41,470 nucleotides of DNA, taken from the NCBI GenBank assembly GCA_910587285.1, contig CAJULM010000023.1, positions 1 through 41,470 on the forward strand. Reading direction: 5' to 3'. This document shows, one piece after another, positions 1 to 5,786 of this stretch; position 1 is the first letter of the stretch; every line of letters begins with the position of its first letter. A model generated the notes under the pieces. The model made no database searches. It saw nothing but the letters and a program-made list of their open reading frames with translations, and was not told the DNA's origin. A program made the translations under genes and the position numbers. The DNA is from an uncultured Oscillospiraceae bacterium (GTDB lineage Bacteria; Bacillota; Clostridia; Oscillospirales; Oscillospiraceae).

Positions 1-33
1 CGCGGACAGCAAAATAGCAAACGTACGTTTCAC
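1..33 (-). CDS. N-terminus of a probable secreted protein (cut by window edge)
   Basis: Only the first 11 codons are inside the window. Read on the minus strand from a GTG at 31-33 they give MKRTFAILLSA, a basic start followed by a hydrophobic run, as at the front of a signal peptide. An AAGGAG ribosome site lies at 43-48, nine bases upstream, which supports the GTG start. It follows ireB on the same strand, separated by a hairpin. The function cannot be told. The start codon lies inside a parS-like palindrome. Confidence 0.6.
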   Translation of the reverse strand, partial: MKRTFAILLSA

Positions 34-41
34 GTGAAACA
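26..41. promoter_or_regulatory. parS-like centromere site (ParB/Spo0J binding)
   Basis: The 16 bases CGTTTCACGTGAAACA match the bacterial parS consensus TGTTTCACGTGAAACA at 15 of 16 positions; only the first base differs. The central 14 bases form a perfect palindrome. In Firmicutes ParB (Spo0J) loads on such sites to organise and segregate the origin region. By chance a one-mismatch copy would be expected well under once in a thousand windows of this size (simple base-frequency estimate). Confidence 0.75.
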
Positions 42-53
42 CTCCTTTTACGC

Positions 54-86
54 TAAAACAAAGGCGCGCCCGCTTCCCGCAGGCGC
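54..86 (-). terminator. Hairpin terminator after ireB
   Basis: On the minus strand an 8-bp GC-rich stem (GCGCCTGC / GCGGGCGC, 66-73 with 79-86, 5-base loop) starts a few bases after the ireB stop and is followed by a T-rich stretch (GCCTTTGTTTT). It is a plausible weak intrinsic terminator that would separate ireB from the next gene. Confidence 0.5.
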
Positions 87-92
87 ACCCTC

Positions 93-344
93 TCATTTTT
101 CATGAAGATAGCTTTTCAGCAGCACCTGGAGCAGCTCGTCGCGGTCCAGTTGTCGAATCAAGGTCCGGGCATTGTTGTGGTTGGTGATATAGGTCGGGTC
201 CTCGCTGAGAATATACCCCACAATCTGATTGATGGGATTATAGCCCTTCTCCCGCAGGGAGCTGTAGACGGAGGAGAGAATCATTTTAATCTCCTCGTCC
301 TTGTCGATATTTACATTGAATCTGCGTGTGTAGTCGTCGCTCAT
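93..344 (-). CDS. ireB: IreB family regulatory phosphoprotein (UPF0297)
   Basis: A small 83-residue cytoplasmic protein beginning MSDDYTRRFNVN and containing the family's signature region (EEIKMILSSVYSSLREKGYN, then GYILSEDPTYI). In Enterococcus the family member is phosphorylated by the Ser/Thr kinase IreK on N-terminal threonines and affects cephalosporin tolerance; the Thr at residue 6 here is the matching candidate. ATG 344 is preferred over an in-frame GTG at 353, because the AGAGGGGG ribosome site sits about ten bases before the ATG and would overlap the GTG. In many Firmicutes ireB is followed by ruvX; here a secreted protein follows after a hairpin. Confidence 0.93.
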   Translation of the reverse strand: MSDDYTRRFNVNIDKDEEIKMILSSVYSSLREKGYNPINQIVGYILSEDPTYITNHNNARTLIRQLDRDELLQVLLKSYLHEK

Positions 345-459
345 AGGGCGCACCCCCTCTTTCTCAATGTCAATATTTTAGCTTAGAACGCCCCCGTTGT
401 AAAGAGGGAAACAGAAATTTAACAAGTTTTTGTCAACACTTTCCCAAACGCCACCTTGG

Positions 460-490
460 AAAAAACCGCCCGGCCAACCAGCCGGGCGGT
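460..490 (-). terminator. Intrinsic terminator of the NlpC/P60 operon
   Basis: A 10-bp GC-rich stem (465-474 with 481-490, 6-base loop) lies directly after the end of the hydrolase gene and, on the minus strand, is followed by a run of T residues. This is a classic rho-independent terminator ending the two-gene unit that starts near 1830. Confidence 0.88.
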
Positions 491-513
491 TTCAATCCTA
501 TGTTCTGGAAAAA

Positions 514-1440
514 TTAGCCAATCCGCTTTGCGCCCACAATGTAGGGGGCATAGTAGCCGTAGATACTGTCATACTGCACCCGGTAGGAGGTGGTGGAGGC
601 GTGAATGAACTGGTCGCCGCCCACATACATCCCCACGTGGGTCGTGGGAAGGGTGCCGCCGGAGCTGTCGAAGCGGGCGTCAAAGAAGAAAATCAGGTCG
701 CCGGGCTGCATCTCGTTAAAGGGGACAAAGTAGCCGCTCTTGTAGTACTGACTGGAGGAGCCCCGGGCAATGGGATGGCCCAGCTGCTTATATATGTAGT
801 ACATCAGGCCGGAGCAGTCAAACCCGCTGGGGCCCGTGCCGCCGGACACGTAGCGGCAGCCCAGCAGCTGCGCGGCCAGCGCCGCAGCCGACGCGCCCAG
901 CGCATTCCCGGTGTATGTGCCGTCGTAGAACTGCACATAGTCGGCGGAGACATATCCCGTCAGGTCGCCCGCGGAAATCTGATACCAGCCGTTGCCCTCA
1001 TCGTTGAGAATGGTGATCATGGCGCCCAGCTTCAGGGAACCCACCTTGGCAAACTCGGTGCCCGCTCCCTCCCGGACGTTCAGCGGACCGTCGGTGACAA
1101 TGGCCTTCTGCTCCTGAGGCTCCTCCGCCGCAGGCACAGGCGGGTCCACCACCGTGCCGTCGTCCAGAGTGACCTGAAGCCACTGGGCGGACATATAGCC
1201 CTCCACCCCGTCGTAGGCCACCTTGTACCAGGCCTCCGTGCTCTCCTCCAGCACTGTGACCTGCGCCCCCTTGGCGGCAGTGTCCAGAATCGTGGAGGCG
1301 GTGCTGGCCTCGCTGCGCAGCCGCAGAGAGTCGCCGGTGACGACGGCGCTGCCGATTGAGGCAAACGCTACGCCGGTGGTCATGGACAGAACCAGCCCCG
1401 CCGCGACCAGGGACTGGAACATCTTCGCTTTAAAATTCAT
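514..1440 (-). CDS. Secreted SH3b-SH3b-NlpC/P60 peptidoglycan hydrolase (C40 peptidase)
   Basis: A 308-residue exported cell-wall enzyme. A signal peptide (about residues 1-28) is followed by two bacterial SH3 domains (about 35-95 and 110-170, each with the LRLRSEAS / LNVREGAG strand and a YMSAQWLQ / YVSADYVQ end). The C-terminal NlpC/P60 domain shows the catalytic Cys in GFDCSGLMYY and the His in TTHVGMYVG, with a further His in QFIHAS. Such enzymes cut the D-Glu/diamino-acid bond of stem peptides; the SH3b units bind the wall. ATG 1440 is chosen because GGAGG lies eight bases upstream; the longer start at 1455 has no ribosome site. It is the second gene of an operon behind the 96-residue protein. 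Confidence 0.93.
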   Translation of the reverse strand: MNFKAKMFQSLVAAGLVLSMTTGVAFASIGSAVVTGDSLRLRSEASTASTILDTAAKGAQVTVLEESTEAWYKVAYDGVEGYMSAQWLQVTLDDGTVVDPPVPAAEEPQEQKAIVTDGPLNVREGAGTEFAKVGSLKLGAMITILNDEGNGWYQISAGDLTGYVSADYVQFYDGTYTGNALGASAAALAAQLLGCRYVSGGTGPSGFDCSGLMYYIYKQLGHPIARGSSSQYYKSGYFVPFNEMQPGDLIFFFDARFDSSGGTLPTTHVGMYVGGDQFIHASTTSYRVQYDSIYGYYAPYIVGAKRIG

Positions 1441-1454
1441 TGGAGGCGCCTCCA
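1441..1454 (-). promoter_or_regulatory. Ribosome site of the NlpC/P60 gene inside a perfect palindrome
   Basis: TGGAGGCGCCTCCA is a perfect 14-base palindrome directly before the ATG at 1440. It contains the GGAGG ribosome site and its exact complement, so the mRNA could fold a 5-bp stem with a GCGC loop that hides the site. Either translational damping or a protein-binding site is possible; the sequence alone does not decide. Confidence 0.45.
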
Positions 1455-1476
1455 TTCAAAATTTTCATTGGTAAAC

Positions 1477-1496
1477 GGCGGGCTTACTTGCCCGCC
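1477..1496 (-). other. Intercistronic hairpin with the stop codon in its loop
   Basis: A 7-bp perfect stem (GGCGGGC at 1490-1496 read on the minus strand with GCCCGCC at 1477-1483) encloses a 6-base loop holding the TAA stop of the upstream 96-residue gene. No T run follows, so it is more likely an mRNA processing or partial attenuation element than a full terminator. Confidence 0.5.
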
Positions 1497-1774
1497 AGAG
1501 CCCGCATCAGCCAGACGGAGCCCATCTCGATGGCGGAAAACAGGTCGGGCCGCTCGCTTTTTTTCACCACCCGGTCCCGGCTTTTCAGGTCGGGGTCGGT
1601 GAGCTGAAGCTGGAGCTGAACTTTATTGGCCAGCTCTAAATCGCCGTCCTTCTCAGAACTCATCACTTGGATCATCACAATGTATTTGTCAGCCATGGAA
1701 CCGTAATAAATCAGGTTGTCCTTGCGGCGCAGAGGGTGGCCCTTATAGGTCAGGGCGCCGGATTTTTCAGCCAT
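1484..1774 (-). CDS. Conserved small protein of unknown function
   Basis: A 96-residue protein starting MAEKSGALTYKGHPLRRKDN. I do not recognise a named family. Residues 7-25 (LTYKGHPLRRKDNLIYYGS) and a following hydrophobic strand (KYIVMIQVMSS) suggest a compact cytoplasmic alpha/beta fold, with a charged middle and a C-terminal helix (LFSAIEMGSVWLMRALAG). It has no signal peptide and no clear membrane segment. ATG 1774 is chosen because GAGGAGG stands six bases upstream. It is the first gene of a unit with the NlpC/P60 hydrolase (43-base gap) and has its own sigma-A promoter and a repeat-rich leader. Confidence 0.75.
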   Translation of the reverse strand: MAEKSGALTYKGHPLRRKDNLIYYGSMADKYIVMIQVMSSEKDGDLELANKVQLQLQLTDPDLKSRDRVVKKSERPDLFSAIEMGSVWLMRALAGK

Positions 1775-1794
1775 TAGGTGCCTCCTCAAAAAAA

Positions 1795-1829
1795 TTGTAA
1801 CTTGTAACTCTTTGTTACCGGATTGTAAC
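1795..1829 (-). promoter_or_regulatory. Leader with clustered TTGTAAC/GTTACAA repeats
   Basis: Downstream of the predicted transcription start the minus-strand leader holds three GTTACAA copies (plus-strand TTGTAAC at 1795-1801, 1802-1808 and 1823-1829) and one opposite GGTAACAA (1812-1819). The GTAAC copy can pair with either neighbouring GTTAC, giving two mutually exclusive short hairpins just before the ribosome site. This could be an operator for a repressor or an RNA switch; the role is unproven. Confidence 0.4.
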
Positions 1830-1836
1830 CATTCTC

Positions 1837-1865
1837 ATTGTACCCCCGGAACCGCCGAATGTCAA
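1837..1865 (-). promoter_or_regulatory. Sigma-A promoter of the small protein/NlpC operon
   Basis: On the minus strand TTGACA (1860-1865) is separated by 17 bases from TACAAT (1837-1842), five of six matches at -10. Transcription would start near 1830 and run through both genes to the terminator at 460-490. Confidence 0.85.
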
Positions 1866-1973
1866 CAGGATATTGAATAAAATTTTCTGGAAAAACAAAA
1901 ACCTGCCCGCCCCGCCAGAAAACGGCAGTGGGCGGCCGCTGGAAAATATCCACGGAATTTGCGAAGAATTGGC

Positions 1974-2002
1974 TTGACAACGTCGGAAAACCTGGTTATA
2001 AT
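1974..2002 (+). promoter_or_regulatory. Consensus sigma-A promoter of tRNA-Ser
   Basis: TTGACA at 1974-1979 and TATAAT at 1997-2002 with a 17-base spacer: a full consensus promoter, about 20 bases before the mature tRNA 5' end, as expected for a strongly expressed stable RNA. Confidence 0.92.
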
Positions 2003-2028
2003 ATAGAGCGTTGACCTCCCTCGCATAC

Positions 2029-2120
2029 GCAGTGGTATCGAAGTGGTCATAACGAGCACGATTGGAAATCGTGTGACGGTCAAAAGCCGTCCGAGGGTTC
2101 GAATCCCTCCCACTGCGCCA
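2029..2120 (+). tRNA. tRNA-Ser (anticodon GGA)
   Basis: A 92-base type II tRNA. Acceptor strands GCAGTGG and CCACTGC pair fully, followed by G and an encoded CCA. The anticodon stem CACGA/TCGTG carries the loop TTGGAAA, giving anticodon GGA (reads UCC/UCU). A long variable arm (GACGG...CCGTC) is typical of serine tRNAs, and the T arm has GAGGG-TTCGAAT-CCCTC. It is flanked by a consensus promoter and a strong terminator, so it is a single-gene unit. Confidence 0.96.
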
Positions 2121-2121
2121 C

Positions 2122-2158
2122 GTCGCCGCAAGCGTCATATCGCTTGCGGCGACTTTTT
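2122..2158 (+). terminator. Terminator of tRNA-Ser
   Basis: A 13-bp perfect stem (2122-2134 with 2141-2153, 6-base loop) followed by TTTTT at 2154-2158, one base after the encoded CCA. It ends the tRNA transcript. Confidence 0.93.
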
Positions 2159-2308
2159 CAAAGCTCGCCGTGCGCTTGTTCTGCTGCGGCTCCTCTCCCC
2201 GCTTTACAAGGGGCATAACACCGGCGGCGGCTTTGAAAAAGCCGCCGTGCATACATTATATATAATATATAGAGACCACAGACATATCCGAAAGGGGAGC
2301 TTACATTT
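2159..2308 (+). promoter_or_regulatory. Intergenic leader with inverted repeat and promoter of the aldo/keto reductase
   Basis: No gene is seen here. CTTTTTCAAAGC (2153-2164) recurs inverted as GCTTTGAAAAAG (2230-2241), and a hairpin GGCGGCTTTGAAAAAGCCGCC sits at 2226-2246. Within that hairpin lies a possible -35 (TTGAAA, 2233-2238) with a TATATA/TATAAT -10 region at 2257-2266 (18-base spacer to TATATA). GGGGAG lies nine bases before the ATG at 2309. Confidence 0.5.
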
Positions 2309-3442
2309 ATGATTACCAAAAGCTTTTGCGGCCTAAAGCTGTCCGCCCTGGGCATGGGCGCTATGCGCCTGCCCGTGCTGGAGGGCGACGACGCCCGAAT
2401 TGACTCCGCCGCCACCCAGGAGCTGGTGGACTATGCCATGGCCCACGGCGTCAATTACTACGACACCGCCTGGGGTTATCACGCCGGCAATTCTGAAACC
2501 GCGCTGGGAAAGGCCCTGGCCAAGTACCCCCGGGACAGCTTCTATCTCGCGGATAAGTTCCCCGGATACGATCTGGCCAATATGCCCAAGGTACAGGAAA
2601 TTTTTGAACGGCAGCTCCAAAAGTGCGGCGTGGATTACTTTGATTTTTACCTGTTTCACAACCTCTGCGAGATGAACATCGACGCCTACCTGGACGACGA
2701 GAAGTACGGCATCTTCTCCTACCTGATGGAACAGAAAAAGAACGGCCGAATCCGCCATCTGGGCTTTTCCGTCCACGGCGCCCTTCCGATCATGGAGCGG
2801 TTCCTGGACGCCTACGGGAAGCACATGGAGTTCTGCCAGATTCAGCTCAATTACGTGGACTGGACCTTCCAAAACGCCCGGGCCAAGGTTGAGCTGCTCA
2901 AGGAGTGGAACATCCCCGTGTGGGTGATGGAGCCGGTGCGGGGCGGAAAGCTGGCTTCTCTGCCCACGGAAGACGAGGCAAGGCTGCGCGCCCTCCGCCC
3001 CGGCGAATCCCCCGCCGCCTGGGCCTTCCGCTTCCTGCAGGACATCCCCGGCGTGGCCGTCACCCTGTCCGGGATGTCCAACCTCCAGCAACTCAAGGAC
3101 AACATCGCCACCTTTGAGACGGAGCGTCCCCTCAGCGAACAGGAGCGCGGCGCCCTGTTCGCCATCGCCGACGGACTGCTGGGCGGGCGGCTGCCCTGCA
3201 CCGCCTGCCGCTACTGCACCAGCCACTGTCCCAAGGAGCTGGACATCCCCATGCTGCTGGAGCTGTATAACGAGCACAGCTTCACCACCAACGGCTTCAT
3301 CGCCCCCATGGCGCTGCTGGCCCAGCCGGCGGAAAAGCAGCCTTCCGCCTGCATCGGCTGCCGAAGCTGCGAGCAGGTCTGCCCCCAGCAGATCAAAATC
3401 TCTGAGGCTATGGCCAGGTTCGCCGCCAGCCTCAACGGCTGA
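2309..3442 (+). CDS. Aldo/keto reductase with C-terminal ferredoxin domain
   Basis: A 377-residue cytoplasmic oxidoreductase. Residues 1-280 are an aldo/keto reductase barrel (GMGAMRLPV start, catalytic-type Asp/Tyr region VNYYDTAWGYHAG, Lys in FYLADKFPGY, His in FHNLCEMN). Residues about 290-370 form a two-cluster Fe-S domain with CTACRYCTSHCPKELDIP and CIGCRSCEQVCPQQIKIS, eight cysteines spaced for two [4Fe-4S] clusters. The class (COG1453) is widespread in anaerobes; physiological substrates are mostly unknown and electrons probably flow between NAD(P)H or ferredoxin and a carbonyl. It is a single gene with its own terminator. Confidence 0.92.
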   Translation: MITKSFCGLKLSALGMGAMRLPVLEGDDARIDSAATQELVDYAMAHGVNYYDTAWGYHAGNSETALGKALAKYPRDSFYLADKFPGYDLANMPKVQEIFERQLQKCGVDYFDFYLFHNLCEMNIDAYLDDEKYGIFSYLMEQKKNGRIRHLGFSVHGALPIMERFLDAYGKHMEFCQIQLNYVDWTFQNARAKVELLKEWNIPVWVMEPVRGGKLASLPTEDEARLRALRPGESPAAWAFRFLQDIPGVAVTLSGMSNLQQLKDNIATFETERPLSEQERGALFAIADGLLGGRLPCTACRYCTSHCPKELDIPMLLELYNEHSFTTNGFIAPMALLAQPAEKQPSACIGCRSCEQVCPQQIKISEAMARFAASLNG

Positions 3443-3467
3443 CGCGCCACCCAAATCAACGCACACA

Positions 3468-3510
3468 AGGCCCGCCTGAGCAGCTTAAATGCTCAGGCGG
3501 GCCTGTTTTT
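3468..3510 (+). terminator. Terminator between the aldo/keto reductase and the convergent kinase
   Basis: A 15-bp perfect stem (3468-3482 with 3490-3504, 7-base loop) followed by GTTTTT. The last bases reach the stop codon of the convergent kinase gene, so this hairpin separates the two transcripts. The minus-strand T run is weaker. Confidence 0.9.
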
Positions 3511-4831
3511 ACATCGGGATCATAATATTTACCTGGAACCACCCATTCTCATTGTGGATGGTCATCGTGCCGCCATATTTCTTCGCAGCGTAGCGGATGG
3601 ATTTGACGCCATAGCCGTGGTACACACTGTCCCCTTTGGTGGACACGGGCAGGCCGTCTCGAAACTCCACCGTCTCCGGGCAATAGTTTTGGCACTGAAT
3701 CACCAAAAAGTCCTTTTTTCCGTGAACCGCCAGACGAATCAGCCGTTTTTCCCGCTCCTTGATGCGCAGCTCATACTCAATGGCGTTGTCCAGCAGATTG
3801 CCGAAGACGGTGCAGATGTCCATCACGTCCATGAAGGCCAGCTTTCCCCCGTCGGCGATGCACGTCAGCTCTATGCCGTGACGGGCGCAGTACAGGCTCT
3901 TGCCGGTGAGCACCGTGTCCAGCACGGAGTTGCCCGTTTTGTTCTGGGCCTCGTAATCCCGGATCTCCTCCTCCATCCCGTCCAGATAGGCCGAGCGCTT
4001 GGCCTCGTCCGGCTCCGCCCGGAGCACGGCGATTTGGTGCTTCAGGTCGTGGTATTTGTGGTTGATGACCTCAATGCTCTCCCGGGACTGGCGGTATTGA
4101 ACATACTGATTCTGGAGAATATTCTGCATGGCGTCCAGCTCCCGCTGCATATACAGCTCGCAGCGCTGAACATGGTAGGCGTACATCATGGCCACCCCCG
4201 CAAAATCCACCAGGGTGCGGATGTTGTAGATGTCCGTCAGCGCCGAGCCGGTAAAGGGCGCGCCGCTGTAGACAAAGCTGAGGTTACTCAAAAAGAAGCA
4301 GACCAGCGCGATGAGCGCGGGGCTCCACAGCTCGCTCAACCGGAAGGACATGGCCGTCAACGGGTCCCCCCGGCGGCTCTCCAGCCAATACATGAGCAAG
4401 AATATGGGGACGTATACCACCGCCACAAACAGCACCGCCAGCGGCCCTCTGGCCGCGTCCTCCCTGCCCATGCCCAGGGTATACGCCGTGTAGGAGTACA
4501 GCTGCCATTCCAGAGACGCGGCAAACTCCGCCAGCAAAAAGGCCCGAACGGTGCAGTAGCCCACCGTGGCCAGCGGCATATCGCAGCATACCGAGATCAG
4601 CAAAAACATCAACCCCACCGCCGCCGCCATACAGGGCAGCCACAGCCAGATGGACAGCGCGTCGGTCAGCCCCAAAAACAGCCCCTGCACCGCCAGCCCT
4701 CCGCCCAAGGCCAGCCCCAGCCGCTTGCCGTGAAACCGCCTGGGATATTGGGCGATGACCACCAGGCAGGCGCACCACTCCGCCAGAGCGGTGACAATGC
4801 GGGGAATATCGGACAGATAGACGGCGCTCAC
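3509..4831 (-). CDS. GHKL-type membrane sensor histidine kinase
   Basis: A 440-residue sensor kinase of the AgrC/LytS-like GHKL class. About six hydrophobic segments fill residues 1-215. A coiled linker leads to the phospho-acceptor region YHDLKHQIAVL with His 261, then the ATP-binding N box FGNLLDNAIE (about 343-351) and G box HGYGVKSI (about 405-412). It would autophosphorylate and pass phosphate to the LytTR regulator encoded just upstream, whose stop overlaps this start by four bases (ATGA). Kinases of this class often sense peptides or the cell-envelope state; the signal here is unknown. Confidence 0.9.
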   Translation of the reverse strand: MSAVYLSDIPRIVTALAEWCACLVVIAQYPRRFHGKRLGLALGGGLAVQGLFLGLTDALSIWLWLPCMAAAVGLMFLLISVCCDMPLATVGYCTVRAFLLAEFAASLEWQLYSYTAYTLGMGREDAARGPLAVLFVAVVYVPIFLLMYWLESRRGDPLTAMSFRLSELWSPALIALVCFFLSNLSFVYSGAPFTGSALTDIYNIRTLVDFAGVAMMYAYHVQRCELYMQRELDAMQNILQNQYVQYRQSRESIEVINHKYHDLKHQIAVLRAEPDEAKRSAYLDGMEEEIRDYEAQNKTGNSVLDTVLTGKSLYCARHGIELTCIADGGKLAFMDVMDICTVFGNLLDNAIEYELRIKEREKRLIRLAVHGKKDFLVIQCQNYCPETVEFRDGLPVSTKGDSVYHGYGVKSIRYAAKKYGGTMTIHNENGWFQVNIMIPM

Positions 4832-5538
4832 GGACGGACCCCCCCTACGCAGTCGGCCAGCGCCTCCAAAAACGGCCCGCGCCGGCCCCGGCTGATGAGC
4901 AGCTTATCCCCCCGCACCATGGCGCAGCCGTCCTGAATCCCGTCCACGTGCTCCAAATTCACCAGGTAGCCCTTATTACAGCGGGCAAAGCTCCGCCCCT
5001 CCAGGGCCTCCTCCATCTGCTGGAGGGTGGCCGTGGAGGCGTGAATGCCCGCGCGGGTGTGAAACATGAGCTGACGGCCCAAGCGCTCGATATAGAAGAT
5101 GCTGTCCACCTCCAGCTTGACTACGCCGCCCTTCACCGGAATGGTGACGCAGTCCGTCTCCCTCCGGCGCACATATTGCAGCGCCCGGTTCAGCCGCTGG
5201 GAGAAGGAAAAATAGTTCACCGGCTTTAAAATGTAGTCCAAGGCGTTCACCGAGTAGCCCTGGATGGCGTATTGGGCCAGGTTGGTGACGAAGATGATGA
5301 CCACCTCCGGGTCCATCCCCCGGATATGGCCCGCCGCCGTCATGCCGTCCATGAAGGGCATATCCACGTCCATCAAAATCAGGTCAAATTCCGGCCTGTA
5401 GCGCTCCACCAAGTCCTCCCCGTTGTCATAATGGGTGATGCGGAAGGTCCGGCCTGTCTCTCGTCCAAAGTCCCCGATGTACCGCTCAATCTGAGCGAAG
5501 CATTGGAGATCGTCCTCTGCAATGGCAATTCGGATCAT
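4828..5538 (-). CDS. LytTR family response regulator
   Basis: A 236-residue two-domain regulator. The receiver domain (1-120) has the acidic pair Asp 9/Asp 10, phospho-acceptor Asp 57 in LILMDVDMP and Lys 105 in YILKPVNY. The LytTR DNA-binding domain (about 130-236) contains the typical VDSIFYIERLGRQLMFHT strand and FARCNKGYLVNLEHVDGI. LytTR proteins bind pairs of direct repeats about two helical turns apart. ATG 5538 is chosen because AGGAGAGGAG lies just upstream; the longer TTG start at 5625 would overlap the -35 box. It is the first gene of the operon with the GHKL kinase. Confidence 0.92.
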   Translation of the reverse strand: MIRIAIAEDDLQCFAQIERYIGDFGRETGRTFRITHYDNGEDLVERYRPEFDLILMDVDMPFMDGMTAAGHIRGMDPEVVIIFVTNLAQYAIQGYSVNALDYILKPVNYFSFSQRLNRALQYVRRRETDCVTIPVKGGVVKLEVDSIFYIERLGRQLMFHTRAGIHASTATLQQMEEALEGRSFARCNKGYLVNLEHVDGIQDGCAMVRGDKLLISRGRRGPFLEALADCVGGVRP

Positions 5539-5596
5539 ACCGCTCCTCTCCTTCTCTTTTTGGGCCCTCCCGGCCGCGGGCCGCTGATATAGATTT

Positions 5597-5625
5597 ATTA
5601 TATCCTTACCGGTTTTGCCTGTCAA
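5597..5625 (-). promoter_or_regulatory. Consensus sigma-A promoter of the LytTR/GHKL operon
   Basis: On the minus strand TTGACA (5620-5625), a 17-base spacer and TATAAT (5597-5602) form a full consensus promoter about 60 bases before the regulator's ATG. The pair is probably expressed constitutively. Confidence 0.92.
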
Positions 5626-5661
5626 TTACAGAATACCGCCTCCCTCCCATTGCCGCTCACT

Positions 5662-5690
5662 TTGACACAGGCCACCCGCTGTGCTACAAT
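5662..5690 (+). promoter_or_regulatory. Sigma-A promoter of the aldehyde dehydrogenase gene
   Basis: TTGACA (5662-5667), a 17-base spacer and TACAAT (5685-5690). A leader of about 90 bases follows with small GC-rich hairpins (for example CCGCGC...GCGCGG near 5702-5717) before the AGGAGG site at the ATG. Confidence 0.88.
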
Positions 5691-5786
5691 ATCAGCAGTC
5701 ACCGCGCCCATGCGCGGCGGCCCGCAAAGCGGCTTACCGCCATTGTATCATGAAAAAAGCGCTGTGGCGCATCAGGAGGAGCTAAC

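Noticed and set aside
4828..5625. Longer LytTR regulator starting at TTG 5625
   Set aside because: That start would lie in the -35 box of a consensus promoter; ATG 5538 has a strong ribosome site and the family N-terminus.
5691..5786. Riboswitch in the aldehyde dehydrogenase leader
   Set aside because: Only short GC hairpins; no recognisable riboswitch core, and the leader is short.
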